DNA of 64,000 nt from Streptomyces humi (GTDB lineage Bacteria > Actinomycetota > Actinomycetes > Streptomycetales > Streptomycetaceae): positions 176,394 through 240,393 of the forward strand of contig NZ_LBMU02000021.1 in the NCBI RefSeq assembly GCF_001005085.2, written 5' to 3'. Under the pieces are notes generated by a model. The model was not told where the DNA came from and did not search any database. It saw only the letters and a program-made list of their open reading frames with translations. The position numbers and the translations under genes are program-made. This document shows, one piece after another, positions 1 through 9,227 of this stretch; within the stretch, counting starts at the first letter, position 1; every line of letters starts with the position of its first letter.

Positions 1-780
1 CAGCGCGACCAGCTCGGCGATGCTCACCATCGCACCGCCGCCGACCTGCTGGTCGTACTGGACGTCGGGGGCCCAGGCCGGATGGTGGTGGAGGTACCAG
101 GCACCCGCGATCAGCGTGCCGTGGGTCATCACGACGACCCCGGGCACCGCGTCGATCACCCCGTCCAGGAAGACCAGGGCCGCCCGCACCGGGTGGCTGC
201 ACCAGGCCGGCAGGGTCTCCTCGCGGGTCAGCACCGGTACGACGAAGAGGCAGCCCGCCACCAGCAGGTGCAGGTACATCAGCTCGTGCAGCCAGCCCAC
301 CCGCAGCGCGGTGGCGAAGTACGGCGTGAAGTAGACCGTCAGCTCGGTGGCGAGCACCAGCGCCGTGCTGACCAGGGGGAAGGTCAGCAGCCGGAGCACC
401 CGCCCGGTCGTCGCCCGGCGCACCCTGCCCGCCGCGTCCGCGGGCAGCGCCGTCACCGCGAGCCGCAGCGGGTCGCCCAGGGCGAGGCCGAGCGGGGCCA
501 CCAGGTCGAGCAGGATGTTCTGCACGGCCGCGGGCCAGAACAACACGCGGTCGTAGACGGCGAGGCTCGACATCGTCGCCACGACCAGCGTGCCCAGGCC
601 GAGGAACGCGAAGGCGGCGGTCCGGGCCGGGGACCAGACCCCGCCCCGGCCGCGCACCCGCGCCACGCCCCAGCCGTACAGGCCGCCCAGAACCAGGACC
701 AGCAACAGCGCGGGTACGTCCAGCTGCCATGACGTCAGCAGCCGGCCGGCGGTCAGCTCGGCCATCCGGCTCACGGTCAC
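1..780 (-). CDS. Cytochrome c oxidase assembly (caa3-type CtaG-like) membrane protein, 3' end missing
   Basis: The frame is open from the left window edge to a GTG at 780, with AAGGAG at 790-795 (9 nt spacing); ATG 765 is an in-frame alternative. The visible ~260 residues are a polytopic membrane protein with repeated Leu/Val/Ala helices and His-rich turns such as HELMYLHLL and WYLHHHPAW, the pattern of the caa3_CtaG family (copper delivery to haem-copper oxidases). The C-terminus and stop lie outside the window. The family assignment rests on motif look and topology; the exact role in copper handling is inference. Confidence 0.7.
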   Translation of the reverse strand, partial: MTVSRMAELTAGRLLTSWQLDVPALLLVLVLGGLYGWGVARVRGRGGVWSPARTAAFAFLGLGTLVVATMSSLAVYDRVLFWPAAVQNILLDLVAPLGLALGDPLRLAVTALPADAAGRVRRATTGRVLRLLTFPLVSTALVLATELTVYFTPYFATALRVGWLHELMYLHLLVAGCLFVVPVLTREETLPAWCSHPVRAALVFLDGVIDAVPGVVVMTHGTLIAGAWYLHHHPAWAPDVQYDQQVGGGAMVSIAELVAL

Positions 781-892
781 GGGTCCACGCTCCTTCGGCT
801 CCGGGACGAAACGGGTCACGTCAGGCCCACTGCGCGACGCTATACCCGGGCCGCCCGGAGCGGGCACAGGGGTACGGGCACGACCGGCACGA

Positions 893-1075
893 TCACCGGA
901 ACGGGTTGCCGGGCCACCAGGTTGCCGGGCCGCCAAGGTGCCGGGCCGCCAAGGTGCCAGGCCGCCTGACCTCGTGACCGCCCGGCCGCCAGATTGCCGG
1001 GTTGCCTGGCCGCCGGGTTGCCTGGCCGCCCGCCGCCTGCCGCCCGCCGCCCGCCGCCCGCCGCCCGCCGCGTGA
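893..1075. repeat. Degenerate GC-rich tandem repeats in the gap 781-1306
   Basis: The 526-base gap between the CtaG-like gene and the next secreted protein holds near-tandem copies of a roughly 15-16 bp unit resembling GGTTGCCGGGCCGCC (about 893-1030). A run of CCGCC/CCCGCC triplet-like repeats follows up to about 1075. A second short direct repeat (AGGGGATTC) sits at 1265-1290. No supported gene was found in this gap. Confidence 0.7.
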
Positions 1076-1324
1076 CCGCCGAACCGCCCGCCCTCGTCAC
1101 GGAGCCGCAGGTCCTCGTCACAGTTCTGTGCCGGGCCTGGGTGATCCTTGTCCACTTCCGTTCGGCCGTACCTACAGTGATCAACACGGCCTGGAGATCT
1201 GACCGTCTCCGCCGCCCCCTCCCGGAGCTGGACCGGCACACCGGGGACGCACGTCCGGGGGACACAGGGGATTCAGGGGATTCAGGGGACACGGGGGTCT
1301 TTCATCATGGGGGAACGTTTCGTC

Positions 1325-1987
1325 ATGCCTCGGCGCCTGCCGACGCGGCCCGTCGCCGCGCTGCTCGCCGCCGTCGGGATCGTCGCCGGGGTGCTGGTCG
1401 GCGCGCCGGGGCTGGAGACGGTGGTGGGGTGCGGGACCTCGGGGGACCTGTATCCCTCGCAGACCGCGAAGGACTGGGTGTCGTACGCCGATCACGTCGT
1501 CGTGGCCAGCCCGACCGCGGAGCGGGAGACCAACCGGCGGACCTACGACAAGGGGGCCGTGGCGTACGCGACGGACCGGCTGGTGAGCTTCAGGACGGAC
1601 AGCAGGCTGTGGTCGCGCAGCTCGCCCCGGCACACCCTCGACGCCTCCTTCGACATGGTCGCCCCCGGCTGGGAGGTCTACCGGTCCAGCGGGACCCGCG
1701 TGGCCGAGACGGCCACCGACGCACCCCGTCTCCAGGCCGGCCACACGTACCTGCTCGCCCTGCGCTGGCACGAGGGCGGCTGGGCCGTTCTCGGCGAGGG
1801 CGGCGCCGTGCCCTTCGACGACCACACCGGCGACCAGGGTGAGTGGTGCGGGCGGGTGCTGAGCAAGGAGGACGTGGCCGAGGGCGAACGCTTCTCCCGG
1901 CGTGCCGACCACAGCCTGGAGAAGGCGCTGCTGGGGCAGGGCGAGCAGGCCGCCAGGGACGCCCTGAACCGCGCGGCCCGCGGCTGA
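1325..1987 (+). CDS. Secreted hypothetical protein
   Basis: About 220 residues. The N-terminus (MPRRLPTRP followed by a hydrophobic Ala/Val/Leu stretch) is a typical signal peptide, then a mature domain with two conserved-looking Cys (GCGTSGDLYPSQ near the start, EWCGRV near the end). It resembles small secreted actinobacterial proteins of unknown function, and no catalytic motif was recognised. ATG 1325 is preferred because GGGGGA lies 10 nt upstream; an in-frame ATG at 1307 would add six residues. It sits alone upstream of the Pst-like operon, with a promoter-bearing gap between. Confidence 0.7.
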   Translation: MPRRLPTRPVAALLAAVGIVAGVLVGAPGLETVVGCGTSGDLYPSQTAKDWVSYADHVVVASPTAERETNRRTYDKGAVAYATDRLVSFRTDSRLWSRSSPRHTLDASFDMVAPGWEVYRSSGTRVAETATDAPRLQAGHTYLLALRWHEGGWAVLGEGGAVPFDDHTGDQGEWCGRVLSKEDVAEGERFSRRADHSLEKALLGQGEQAARDALNRAARG

Positions 1988-2089
1988 ACCCCGCACGCGG
2001 CGGCCCGGGAGGGGTCGCGCGCACCCCGCCCCGCCCTACCCCCCCGGTACACAGGCACCCACATCTCCCCCACTGAAATGGCATGAACC

Positions 2090-2111
2090 GTTCACCTGGG
2101 CTCCACATATG
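2090..2111 (+). promoter_or_regulatory. PHO-box-like PhoP site upstream of the Pst-like operon
   Basis: GTTCACCTGGG at 2090-2100 fits the published 11-nt Streptomyces PhoP direct-repeat unit G(G/T)TCAYYYR(G/C)G at every position. The next 11 nt (2101-2111) match at about 7 of 11 positions, and the preceding 11 nt only at about 6. It lies about 107 nt before the pstC start, a suitable place for an activator. The match is seen; PhoP control is inferred. Confidence 0.6.
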
Positions 2112-2207
2112 ACGCGTTGGTGCGCAAGGAACCGGCCATTGACTCTCGGGCGCGGCACCCCGCTTCGGAGCCGCATGGGGAGAACTGTTTCCGTATAGGG
2201 GGGCACA

Positions 2208-3230
2208 GTGGTGTCCGCGCTCAAGGATTCCGCCGGGGCGGAATCCGAAAGACCCGTGCCCAGGCGGCCGTCGCCGGCCCGCGGGCTCGGGGACCGGGTC
2301 TTCCGGGTCCAGTTGACGGCCTCCGGGGTCATCGTCCTCGCCATCATGGCCGCCGTAGGGCTCTTCCTGTTGCTCCGGGCCGCGCAGGCGCTGCGGACCA
2401 GGGGTGTCTGGGGCTTCCTCACCACCGCCGAATGGCAGCCTGACGTCCACCGCTTCGGCATCGCGGCGGTACTGACCGGCACCCTGCTGATCGCCGCCGT
2501 GGCCGTCACGATCAGCGTGCCGCTGGCCCTCGGGACCGCCCTGTTCATCTCGGACATCGCGCCCCGCCCGTTGCGCCGCACGCTCGTCTCCATGGTCGAC
2601 CTGATGGCCGCCGTGCCGTCCGTGGTCTACGGCCTGTGGGGCCTGTTCTTCCTCCAGCAGCACGTCATCGGAGTGTCCCGGTGGCTGTCGGACTGGTTCG
2701 GCTGGATCCCCTTCCTGCACGTCGACGGCACCCAGCCGGGTGAACCGCTCGCCTCCCAGAGCGTCTACACCGCTTCCACCTTCGTCGCCGGCATCGTCGT
2801 GGCGCTGATGGTCGCGCCGATCCAGTGCTCGGTGATGCGCGAGGTGTTCGCCCAGGCGCCGGCCGGGGAACGGGAGGGCGCCTACGCACTCGGCGCCACC
2901 CGCTGGGGCATGATCCGCGCGGTCGTACTGCCGTACGGCATGGGCGGGATCATCGGCGGCACCATGCTGGGCCTCGGCCGGGCGCTCGGCGAGACCATCG
3001 CGGTCTACCTGATCATCTCCCCGGTCTTCACCATCCAGCCGCACATCCTGCAAACCGGCTCGAACTCCGTCTCCTCCCTCATCGCCCTGCACTACGGCGA
3101 TGCCTCCACCTTCGGCATGTCGGCGCTGATGGCCGCCGGCCTGGCGCTGTTCCTGCTCACCCTGGCGGTCAACTTCACCGCCTCCTCGATCGTGGCGCGG
3201 TCACGGTCCGGCGCACAGAGCGAGGCGTGA
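2208..3230 (+). CDS. pstC: Phosphate-type ABC transporter permease PstC
   Basis: A 340-residue inner-membrane permease of the PstC family, expected to pair with PstA and PstB in ATP-driven phosphate uptake. A first transmembrane helix (about residues 40-60) is followed by a block of hydrophobic segments. The family's EAA-type coupling loop is visible near residues 225-245 (EGAYALGATRWGMIRAVVLP), followed by GLGRALGETIAV. GTG 2208 is chosen because of the preceding G-rich ribosome site; a second GTG follows directly. It is the first gene of the Pst-like operon, and the next start is 2 nt past its stop. Confidence 0.92.
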   Translation: MVSALKDSAGAESERPVPRRPSPARGLGDRVFRVQLTASGVIVLAIMAAVGLFLLLRAAQALRTRGVWGFLTTAEWQPDVHRFGIAAVLTGTLLIAAVAVTISVPLALGTALFISDIAPRPLRRTLVSMVDLMAAVPSVVYGLWGLFFLQQHVIGVSRWLSDWFGWIPFLHVDGTQPGEPLASQSVYTASTFVAGIVVALMVAPIQCSVMREVFAQAPAGEREGAYALGATRWGMIRAVVLPYGMGGIIGGTMLGLGRALGETIAVYLIISPVFTIQPHILQTGSNSVSSLIALHYGDASTFGMSALMAAGLALFLLTLAVNFTASSIVARSRSGAQSEA

Positions 3231-3232
3231 CG

Positions 3233-4783
3233 ATGACCGTCGTTGACCTTGAGAAGGGCGCTCCCGAGGACGCCCCGCAGCACACCTCGCAGCACACCTC
3301 GCAGGACGCCCCGCAGGCCTCCCCGCAGGGCACCCCTGGGGAGGCCGCCGCCGAGGGCACTCCCGCCGGGCCGGCCGTGGCCGCCGCGGTCCCCGACGTA
3401 CCGCGCCGGATCGGCGGGGTCACCCGCTCCGGGGTGCTGTCGGTGTTCGGCGCCGCCGCCTCCGGACTGTGCGTCGCCGTCCTCCTCTTCGGTGAACTCG
3501 CGCCGTTCTCGGGCGCCTTGGGCTTCTTCGTCACCGCGTACCTCTCGTTCCTCGGTCTCTACGCGGTGCTGACGGGGCTGGAGGAGGACGGGCAGGCGGT
3601 ACGGGACCGGGTGATGACCGTCGTCCTGTGGTCGGCGGGCGGGCTGATGTTCGCCGCGCTCACCATGGTCGTCGGCTTCACCGCCTGGCGCGGCCGGGAG
3701 GCGCTGCCGCACGCCAACTTCTTCACCCAGGACATGCAGGCGGCGGGCCCGCTCGACCCGCTGACCGACGGCGGCATCGCGCACGCCATGCTCGGCACGC
3801 TCATCATGATCGCCATCGCGCTGGCGATCACGGTGCCGCTGGGCCTGGCCTGCGCGGTGTACCTGAACCAGATCCCGGGCCGGTTCTCCCGCTTCGTGCG
3901 GACGATCGTCGAGGCGATGACCGCGCTGCCGTCCATCGTGGCCGGCCTGATGGTGTACGCCGTCTGGATCCTCAACCTGGGGATGCAGAAGTCGGGTCTG
4001 GCGGCGGGCTTCGCGATCAGCGTGATGATGCTGCCGATCGTGATCCGCGCGGCGGACGTGGTGCTGCGCCTGGTCCCCGGCACCCTCACGGAGGCGTCCG
4101 AGGCGCTCGGCGCCCCGCGCTGGCGCACGGTCTGGCACGTGGTCCTGCCCACCGCGCGCTCGGGCCTCGCGACCGCCGTCATCCTCGGCACGGCCCGCGG
4201 CATCGGCGAGACGTCCCCGGTGCTGCTCACCGCGGGCTTCACGGCGGCGCTCAACGCCGACCCGACGAACGGCCCGATGATCTCCCTCCCGCTGGCCGTC
4301 TTCAACTTCGTCAAGTCTCCCGAGCCCACGATGATCGCGCGCGGCTTCGGCGCGGCGGCGGTCCTGATGGCGCTGGTCCTGGTGCTCTTCGTGATCGCCC
4401 GCGTGATCGGTGGCCGCGGCCCCGGCCACCAGAACAAGCGCCAGGCGAGGAGAGCGGCCAGGGCCTCCCGCAGGGACGCCCGGAGATTCACCGAACTCCA
4501 CACCCCGGGACTGGAGTTGTTCGCGACCGGTTCCTCCGGAACCGACGGCGACACCGAGCGCCCCGAAAGGGGCACGGGGAACGGCGCGCCCAGCCCCCAC
4601 GCACCCGCACCCGCACCCGCACCCGCACCCGCACCCGCCGACGGCGATCCCGCCTCCCGGGACAACACCCCCGCACCCGCCGACGGCGATCCCGCCCCAC
4701 AGGGGCCACCCGCACCCGACAACGAAACCCGCACGGGTGGTGCGGGTGGGAACTCAGACGCTGCCACAGGAGACGCACACTGA
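3233..4783 (+). CDS. pstA: Phosphate-type ABC transporter permease PstA with extended termini
   Basis: A 516-residue permease, much longer than the usual ~300-residue PstA. Residues 1-60 are a Gln/Ala/Pro-rich cytoplasmic extension with HTSQ repeats. Two extra hydrophobic helices follow, then the PstA core with its coupling loop EASEALGAPRWRTVWHVVLP and GTARGIGETSPVLL. The last ~100 residues are a charged and then Pro/Ala-rich tail encoded by hexamer repeats. ATG 3233 is preferred (GAGG 7 nt upstream); GTG 3227 overlaps the pstC stop. Its stop overlaps the next ATG by one base (TGATG). Confidence 0.9.
   Translation: MTVVDLEKGAPEDAPQHTSQHTSQDAPQASPQGTPGEAAAEGTPAGPAVAAAVPDVPRRIGGVTRSGVLSVFGAAASGLCVAVLLFGELAPFSGALGFFVTAYLSFLGLYAVLTGLEEDGQAVRDRVMTVVLWSAGGLMFAALTMVVGFTAWRGREALPHANFFTQDMQAAGPLDPLTDGGIAHAMLGTLIMIAIALAITVPLGLACAVYLNQIPGRFSRFVRTIVEAMTALPSIVAGLMVYAVWILNLGMQKSGLAAGFAISVMMLPIVIRAADVVLRLVPGTLTEASEALGAPRWRTVWHVVLPTARSGLATAVILGTARGIGETSPVLLTAGFTAALNADPTNGPMISLPLAVFNFVKSPEPTMIARGFGAAAVLMALVLVLFVIARVIGGRGPGHQNKRQARRAARASRRDARRFTELHTPGLELFATGSSGTDGDTERPERGTGNGAPSPHAPAPAPAPAPAPADGDPASRDNTPAPADGDPAPQGPPAPDNETRTGGAGGNSDAATGDAH
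4601..4697 (+). repeat. Hexamer and 25-bp repeats in the 3' end of pstA
   Basis: A run of GCACCC/CACCCG hexamers (4601-4638) and two copies of a ~25-bp unit containing CACCCGCCGACGGCGATCCC (about 4632 and 4674) encode the Ala-Pro tail of PstA. All copies keep the frame, so length variation here would change only the cytoplasmic tail. Confidence 0.8.
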
Positions 4784-6486
4784 TGTCCAGCCTCGTCATC
4801 AACGCCCTCAGACGGCTGGGCATCCTGGCCGCACTCATAGGCGTCCTCAGCACAGCCACCCCCGCTTCGGCCGACTCCTACACCCCCATCGCCGGCGCCG
4901 GCTCCACCTGGGCCGAGAACGCCGTCGACCAGTGGCGGCGTGACGTCAACAAGAACGGCATGCGCATCAGCTACGCCGGTACCGGTTCGTCGGACGGCCG
5001 GCGCCAGTTCCTCTCCGGCACCGTGGACTTCGCCGTCTCCGACATCCCCTTCCAGACGAACCCCACCGACGGCAGCGCGGCCGAACGCCCCGCGAAGGGC
5101 TCGTACGCCTACATGCCGATCGTCGCCGGCGGCACGGTGTTCATGTACCACCTCACGGTCAACGGCAAGAAGGTCACCAACCTCCGCCTCTCCGGCGACG
5201 TGGTAACCAAGATCTTCACCGGGGTCGTCAAGAGCTGGGACGACCCGACGATCAAGGCCGACAACCCCGGCCTTCAGCTGCCGCACCGCACCATCGTCCC
5301 CGTCGTCCGCTCCGACGGCTCCGGCTCCACCGCCCAGTTCACGATGTGGATGGCGAACCAGCACAAGGCACTGTGGAACGCCTACTGCGCCAAGGTCGGC
5401 CGCTCGGGATCCTGCGGACAGACGTCGTACTACCCCACCGTCTCCGGCATGATCGCCCAGTCCGGTGACCTCGGGGTGGCCGGCTACGTCGCCCAGAACT
5501 ACGGCGAGGGCGCCATCGGGTACGTCAACTACTCGTACGCGCTCAACGCGCACTACCCGGTCGCCAAGGTCCTGAACCACGCGGGCTACTACACCGAGCC
5601 GACCCCGCAGAACGTGGCGGTCTCGCTCCTCAAGGCGAGGATCAACACCGACAGGAACTCGGCGGACTACCTCACCCAGCAGCTCGACGGCGTCTACAAC
5701 GACTCCGACAAGCGCAACTACCCGCTGTCCAGCTACTCGTACATGATCCTGCCCCTGAAGGTGCAGGGCACCTTCACCGAGGCCAAGGGCAAGACGCTCG
5801 GCGCGTTCTCCTACTACTTCATGTGCCAGGGCCAGCAGCAGGCGCCGAACCTCGGCTACTCGCCGCTCCCGATCAACCTCGTCCAGGCCGGCTTCGACCA
5901 GATCCGCCGGATCCCGGGCGTGCAGACGCAGAACATCAACATCAAGAACTGCAACAACCCGACCTTCACCGCCAACGGCGAGAACCGGCTCGCGCAGACC
6001 GCGCCCTACCCGCCCGCCTGTGACCGGAAGGGCGCCGCACCCTGCACCAGCGGCAGCGGCGGCGCCACGACCAGCTCCGGCAACGGCAGTGGCGGCGGCA
6101 GCTCCTCCGGCGGTTCGACCGGCTCCACCGGCACCGGCTCCAACGGCGGTGCCACCACCGGCGGCTCCGGCTCGGCCGGCGGCAACAGCGCCCAGCCCTC
6201 CGTCGACCCCGACACCGGCCAGACCATCTCCCCCGGCGGCGCCACGGGTACGGCCGCCGGCGGTACCGGCGCGGGCACCGACGGCACGGTGGCCCTCGCC
6301 CAGCCCGTCGCCGTCGCCACCGCACACGGCTGGACCGGCACCCAGACGCTGATGCTGCTGGCCGCGGTCCTGGTCTTCGGTCTGCTCCTGCTGCCCTCGG
6401 TGGTCTCCCGCCTGGTCGGCAGCAGGGCCGCCGGCAACGCCCAGGACAACGGCACCAGCCGCTCCGACGACGGGACTTCGCGATGA
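4783..6486 (+). CDS. PstS-like phosphate-binding protein with C-terminal membrane anchor
   Basis: A 567-residue protein with a signal peptide (cleavage likely after TPASADS), then a PstS-type periplasmic-binding fold. The usual phosphate-loop signatures are present: GAGSTW, GTGSSDGRR, DFAVSDIPF and RSDGSGSTAQF. After the binding domain comes a Gly/Ser/Thr-rich linker (about residues 415-510), one hydrophobic helix (TLMLLAAVLVFGLLLLP) and a short polar tail. It is therefore anchored at the C-terminus and is not a lipoprotein: no lipobox is seen. AGGAGA lies 9 nt before ATG 4783. It overlaps pstA by one base and the next gene by 4 bases (ATGA), so translation is probably coupled. Confidence 0.88.
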   Translation: MSSLVINALRRLGILAALIGVLSTATPASADSYTPIAGAGSTWAENAVDQWRRDVNKNGMRISYAGTGSSDGRRQFLSGTVDFAVSDIPFQTNPTDGSAAERPAKGSYAYMPIVAGGTVFMYHLTVNGKKVTNLRLSGDVVTKIFTGVVKSWDDPTIKADNPGLQLPHRTIVPVVRSDGSGSTAQFTMWMANQHKALWNAYCAKVGRSGSCGQTSYYPTVSGMIAQSGDLGVAGYVAQNYGEGAIGYVNYSYALNAHYPVAKVLNHAGYYTEPTPQNVAVSLLKARINTDRNSADYLTQQLDGVYNDSDKRNYPLSSYSYMILPLKVQGTFTEAKGKTLGAFSYYFMCQGQQQAPNLGYSPLPINLVQAGFDQIRRIPGVQTQNINIKNCNNPTFTANGENRLAQTAPYPPACDRKGAAPCTSGSGGATTSSGNGSGGGSSSGGSTGSTGTGSNGGATTGGSGSAGGNSAQPSVDPDTGQTISPGGATGTAAGGTGAGTDGTVALAQPVAVATAHGWTGTQTLMLLAAVLVFGLLLLPSVVSRLVGSRAAGNAQDNGTSRSDDGTSR

Positions 6487-9092
6487 GACGCGCCCGGACA
6501 CGCAACGCACTGATACGCCTGCTGGCCGGCGCCGCCGTCGGCGCCCTCGCCGGACTCGCGGTCGCCCAGACCGCTCCCCCGGCCGCCGCGGCCACCGGCT
6601 CCGCGGTGACCGTCTCCGGGCGCGGCGAGTTCAAGGACATGAGGTTCACGGTCTCCCAGACCAAGGACCTCACCAGCCAGGCCGTCACCGTGAGCTGGAC
6701 CGGCGGCACGCCGACCACCTTCGCGGGCACCCAGTTCAACACCGACTTCGTGCAGATCATGCAGTGCTGGGGCGACGACGACGGCACGGTCCCGGCCAAC
6801 CCCGGTCCGTCGCGCACCCAGTGCCAGTACGGCGCCTCCCCGACCACCAACCGCACCAGCTGGCCGGGCAACGGCCAGGACGACACCCGGCAGATCTTCT
6901 ACAGCGCCGACCCGACCAACTACGGCCAGGACAACCGGTACGGCGCCGCCAACCCGAACGCCCCGGGCGAGGTCCCCTTCAAGTCGGTGGACGGCACCAC
7001 GATCACCACCAACACCCAGAACAACGCGCTGTTCAACTACAACACCACCAACGAGATCGACTTCGCCCGTACCGGCACCAACGGCACCGGCAAGGAGTTC
7101 TTCGAGGTCCAGACCGCCAACGAGGCACCCCACCTCGGCTGCGGCATCCCGGTCACCACCGACGGCGTCACCAGGCCCCGCTCCTGCTGGCTGGTGATCG
7201 TCCCGCAGGGGCACCTCGACCTGGACGGCAAGCCGTACGCGGACCAGAGCCAGGTCAACGCGGGCTCCCCGGTCTCCTCCACCAACTGGCGGAACCGGAT
7301 CGCGGTCAGGCTGGACTTCAACAGCGTCGGCAGCAACTGCGCCCTCGGCGCCGAGGAGCGCCCCACCACCGGCAGCGAGCTGGCGGCGGACGCGATGACC
7401 AGCTGGCAGGCCCAGCTCTGCTCGGTCGGCAAGGTCTACGGCTACACGGAGCTCGGCGAGCCCGACACCCGGTCCCGGCTGATCTCGGACTCCTCTTCGA
7501 CGGGCCTGGCCTTCACCACCCGGAAACTGGGCGCGGACGCGGGCACCAGCGCGCCGCCGGGTACCACGACCTACGCACCGGTCGCGCTCTCCGGAGCCGT
7601 CATCGGATTCACGATCGAGCGCAGACCCAAGTCCGGGGCGCCGGACAGCATCGCGAAGCTCGCCGGCACCAAGGTCGAGTCCGTCAAGCTGAACCAGCGC
7701 CTGGTCGCCAAGCTGCTCACCGAGTCGTACCGCAACTCCACCTGGGGCTCGGTCGTCAACGGCACGGCGGCCAAGGGGTACGGCTGGACGAAGAACAACC
7801 CGGCCGGTATCGCCTCCGACCCCGAGTTCATCGCCCTGAACCCGGAGTTCCAGTACCTGTCGGTCGCCGAGACGCCGGCCACCGACACCGACCTGATCAC
7901 CTCGCTCGGTCACTCCGACACCGCCCGCGCGATCTGGCAGTGGGTCCTCGCCGACAAGGAGGCCCGGCAGTTCCTCGCGGGTGTCCCGGACGACGACGGC
8001 ATGCGGGTCAACCCGTACTACAGCACCAACGCCGACCTGAACCCGACCGGTATCGCCTTCGACCCGTCGAGCACCGACGACTACCCGAAGAGCGACCCGT
8101 GGTGCACGGTGCCGCCCGGCTCGGACGCGCCGTCCACCGCCACCCAGTGCATGACCGACTTCCACCCCTACGTGGACGACATGCATTCCGGCGCCCTGCA
8201 CACCCGGCGCGCGGACACCCTGTGGAAATCCACGTGGGACGCGCTGTCCAGCCCGCAGGCGTACAAGAGCCCGGGCCCGCAGACGGTCGGCTCGCGCTTC
8301 ATCATCACGATCACGGACACGGCGTCCGCGGCCCGGTACGGCCTTCAGACCGCCGAGCTGAAGAACACCGCCGGCACGTACGTGGCCCCGAGCACGGCCG
8401 GCCTGAGCGCGGCCGCCGCGACCGCCACCGGCTCCGGTGTCGCCGAGATCACCCCGGCCAACGCCACGGCCAAGGCCGCCTACCCGCTCTCCGAGCTGGT
8501 CTACGCGGCGGTCCGGCCCGGCAAGGTGAGCCAGGCCGCCCGCTGGGACTACGCGGCCCTGCTGCACTACGTCGCCGCGACCGGCCAGACCCCGGGCGCC
8601 GACCCGGGCAAGCTGCCCGACGGCTACGCCCCGCTCTCCGCGAAGCTGCGCGCCCAGACCGTGAAGGCGGCGAACTCGCTGCTCGACTACACCGGCCCGA
8701 CCTCGGCGAGCGCCGGCTCGGCCGACGGCGGCGGTACCGACACGAGCGGGGGCGGCGCCCCCAGTGCCACCGCCGCGGCCGACGGCGGCACGACCGGCGA
8801 CGCCGGAACGGGTACGCCGACCGACGGCGCCGGCACCTCGCCCAGCGCCAAGGCGTCCTTCGACGGCGGCAAGGCGCTGGAGACCACCGCGGCCGGGAAC
8901 ACCCCGGCGGACCCGGCCACTCCGCTGCGCTACGCAGTGCCGGTCGGGGCCGCGCTCGGGGCCGTCGCCGGGGTCGGGGCGCCCTTCGCGGGCGGACGTC
9001 GGCTGTCGATGGCTTCCATGACGACGGCGGTACGTCGGCTGCGAGCGCGTCGTGGCTGGTCGCGCCCACGCGGCGGAGCCGCAAATGGATAA
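6483..9092 (+). CDS. Large divergent binding-protein-like envelope protein with C-terminal anchor
   Basis: An 869-residue protein. A signal peptide (MRRARTRNALIRLLAGAAVG, then AAAA-TGS) leads into a long extracellular part with several Cys, then an Ala/Gly/Thr-rich linker (about 745-815), a hydrophobic segment (VPVGAALGAVAGVGAPFAG) and an Arg-rich cytosolic tail. The stretch VALSGAVIGFTIERRP ... VKLNQRLVAKLLTESYRNS around residue 365-420 reads like the PstS segment GGTVFMYHLTV ... LRLSGDVVTKIFTGVVKSW in the previous gene. I take it as a divergent, insertion-rich PBP relative; that reading is inference. It overlaps the upstream gene by 4 bases. Confidence 0.8.
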   Translation: MRRARTRNALIRLLAGAAVGALAGLAVAQTAPPAAAATGSAVTVSGRGEFKDMRFTVSQTKDLTSQAVTVSWTGGTPTTFAGTQFNTDFVQIMQCWGDDDGTVPANPGPSRTQCQYGASPTTNRTSWPGNGQDDTRQIFYSADPTNYGQDNRYGAANPNAPGEVPFKSVDGTTITTNTQNNALFNYNTTNEIDFARTGTNGTGKEFFEVQTANEAPHLGCGIPVTTDGVTRPRSCWLVIVPQGHLDLDGKPYADQSQVNAGSPVSSTNWRNRIAVRLDFNSVGSNCALGAEERPTTGSELAADAMTSWQAQLCSVGKVYGYTELGEPDTRSRLISDSSSTGLAFTTRKLGADAGTSAPPGTTTYAPVALSGAVIGFTIERRPKSGAPDSIAKLAGTKVESVKLNQRLVAKLLTESYRNSTWGSVVNGTAAKGYGWTKNNPAGIASDPEFIALNPEFQYLSVAETPATDTDLITSLGHSDTARAIWQWVLADKEARQFLAGVPDDDGMRVNPYYSTNADLNPTGIAFDPSSTDDYPKSDPWCTVPPGSDAPSTATQCMTDFHPYVDDMHSGALHTRRADTLWKSTWDALSSPQAYKSPGPQTVGSRFIITITDTASAARYGLQTAELKNTAGTYVAPSTAGLSAAAATATGSGVAEITPANATAKAAYPLSELVYAAVRPGKVSQAARWDYAALLHYVAATGQTPGADPGKLPDGYAPLSAKLRAQTVKAANSLLDYTGPTSASAGSADGGGTDTSGGGAPSATAAADGGTTGDAGTGTPTDGAGTSPSAKASFDGGKALETTAAGNTPADPATPLRYAVPVGAALGAVAGVGAPFAGGRRLSMASMTTAVRRLRARRGWSRPRGGAANG

Positions 9093-9098
9093 CGCCCC

Positions 9099-9162
9099 GC
9101 GCCCCTGACGGGGCGCTCCCCACAGACGGCCGTCCGCCCCGAAAGGCAGTCGGGGCGGACGG
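9099..9162 (+). terminator. Two hairpins between the second and third binding-protein genes
   Basis: A 7-bp stem with a 4-nt loop (GCGCCCC/GGGGCGC, 9099-9116) is followed by a perfect 12-bp stem with a 9-nt loop (CCGTCCGCCCCG ... CGGGGCGGACGG, 9130-9162). Neither has a clear T-run. They could terminate or attenuate transcription before the gene at 9228, which has its own good ribosome site. Confidence 0.6.
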
Positions 9163-9227
9163 TTCGCACCACCCTGCCAGATCCTCTGGCAACACCCAGC
9201 TAGCTAGCTCTTGTCAGGAGACTCTCG

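Noticed and set aside
840..1292. Open frames on both strands across the gap 781-1306
   Set aside because: They consist of repeat-derived Gly/Arg/Pro/Ala strings, have no ribosome sites, and cover repeats; no family resemblance.
3559..6510. A ~980-residue minus-strand open frame across pstA and the PstS-like gene
   Set aside because: Composition is typical of an antisense frame in GC-rich DNA, and both plus-strand genes have clear domain motifs.
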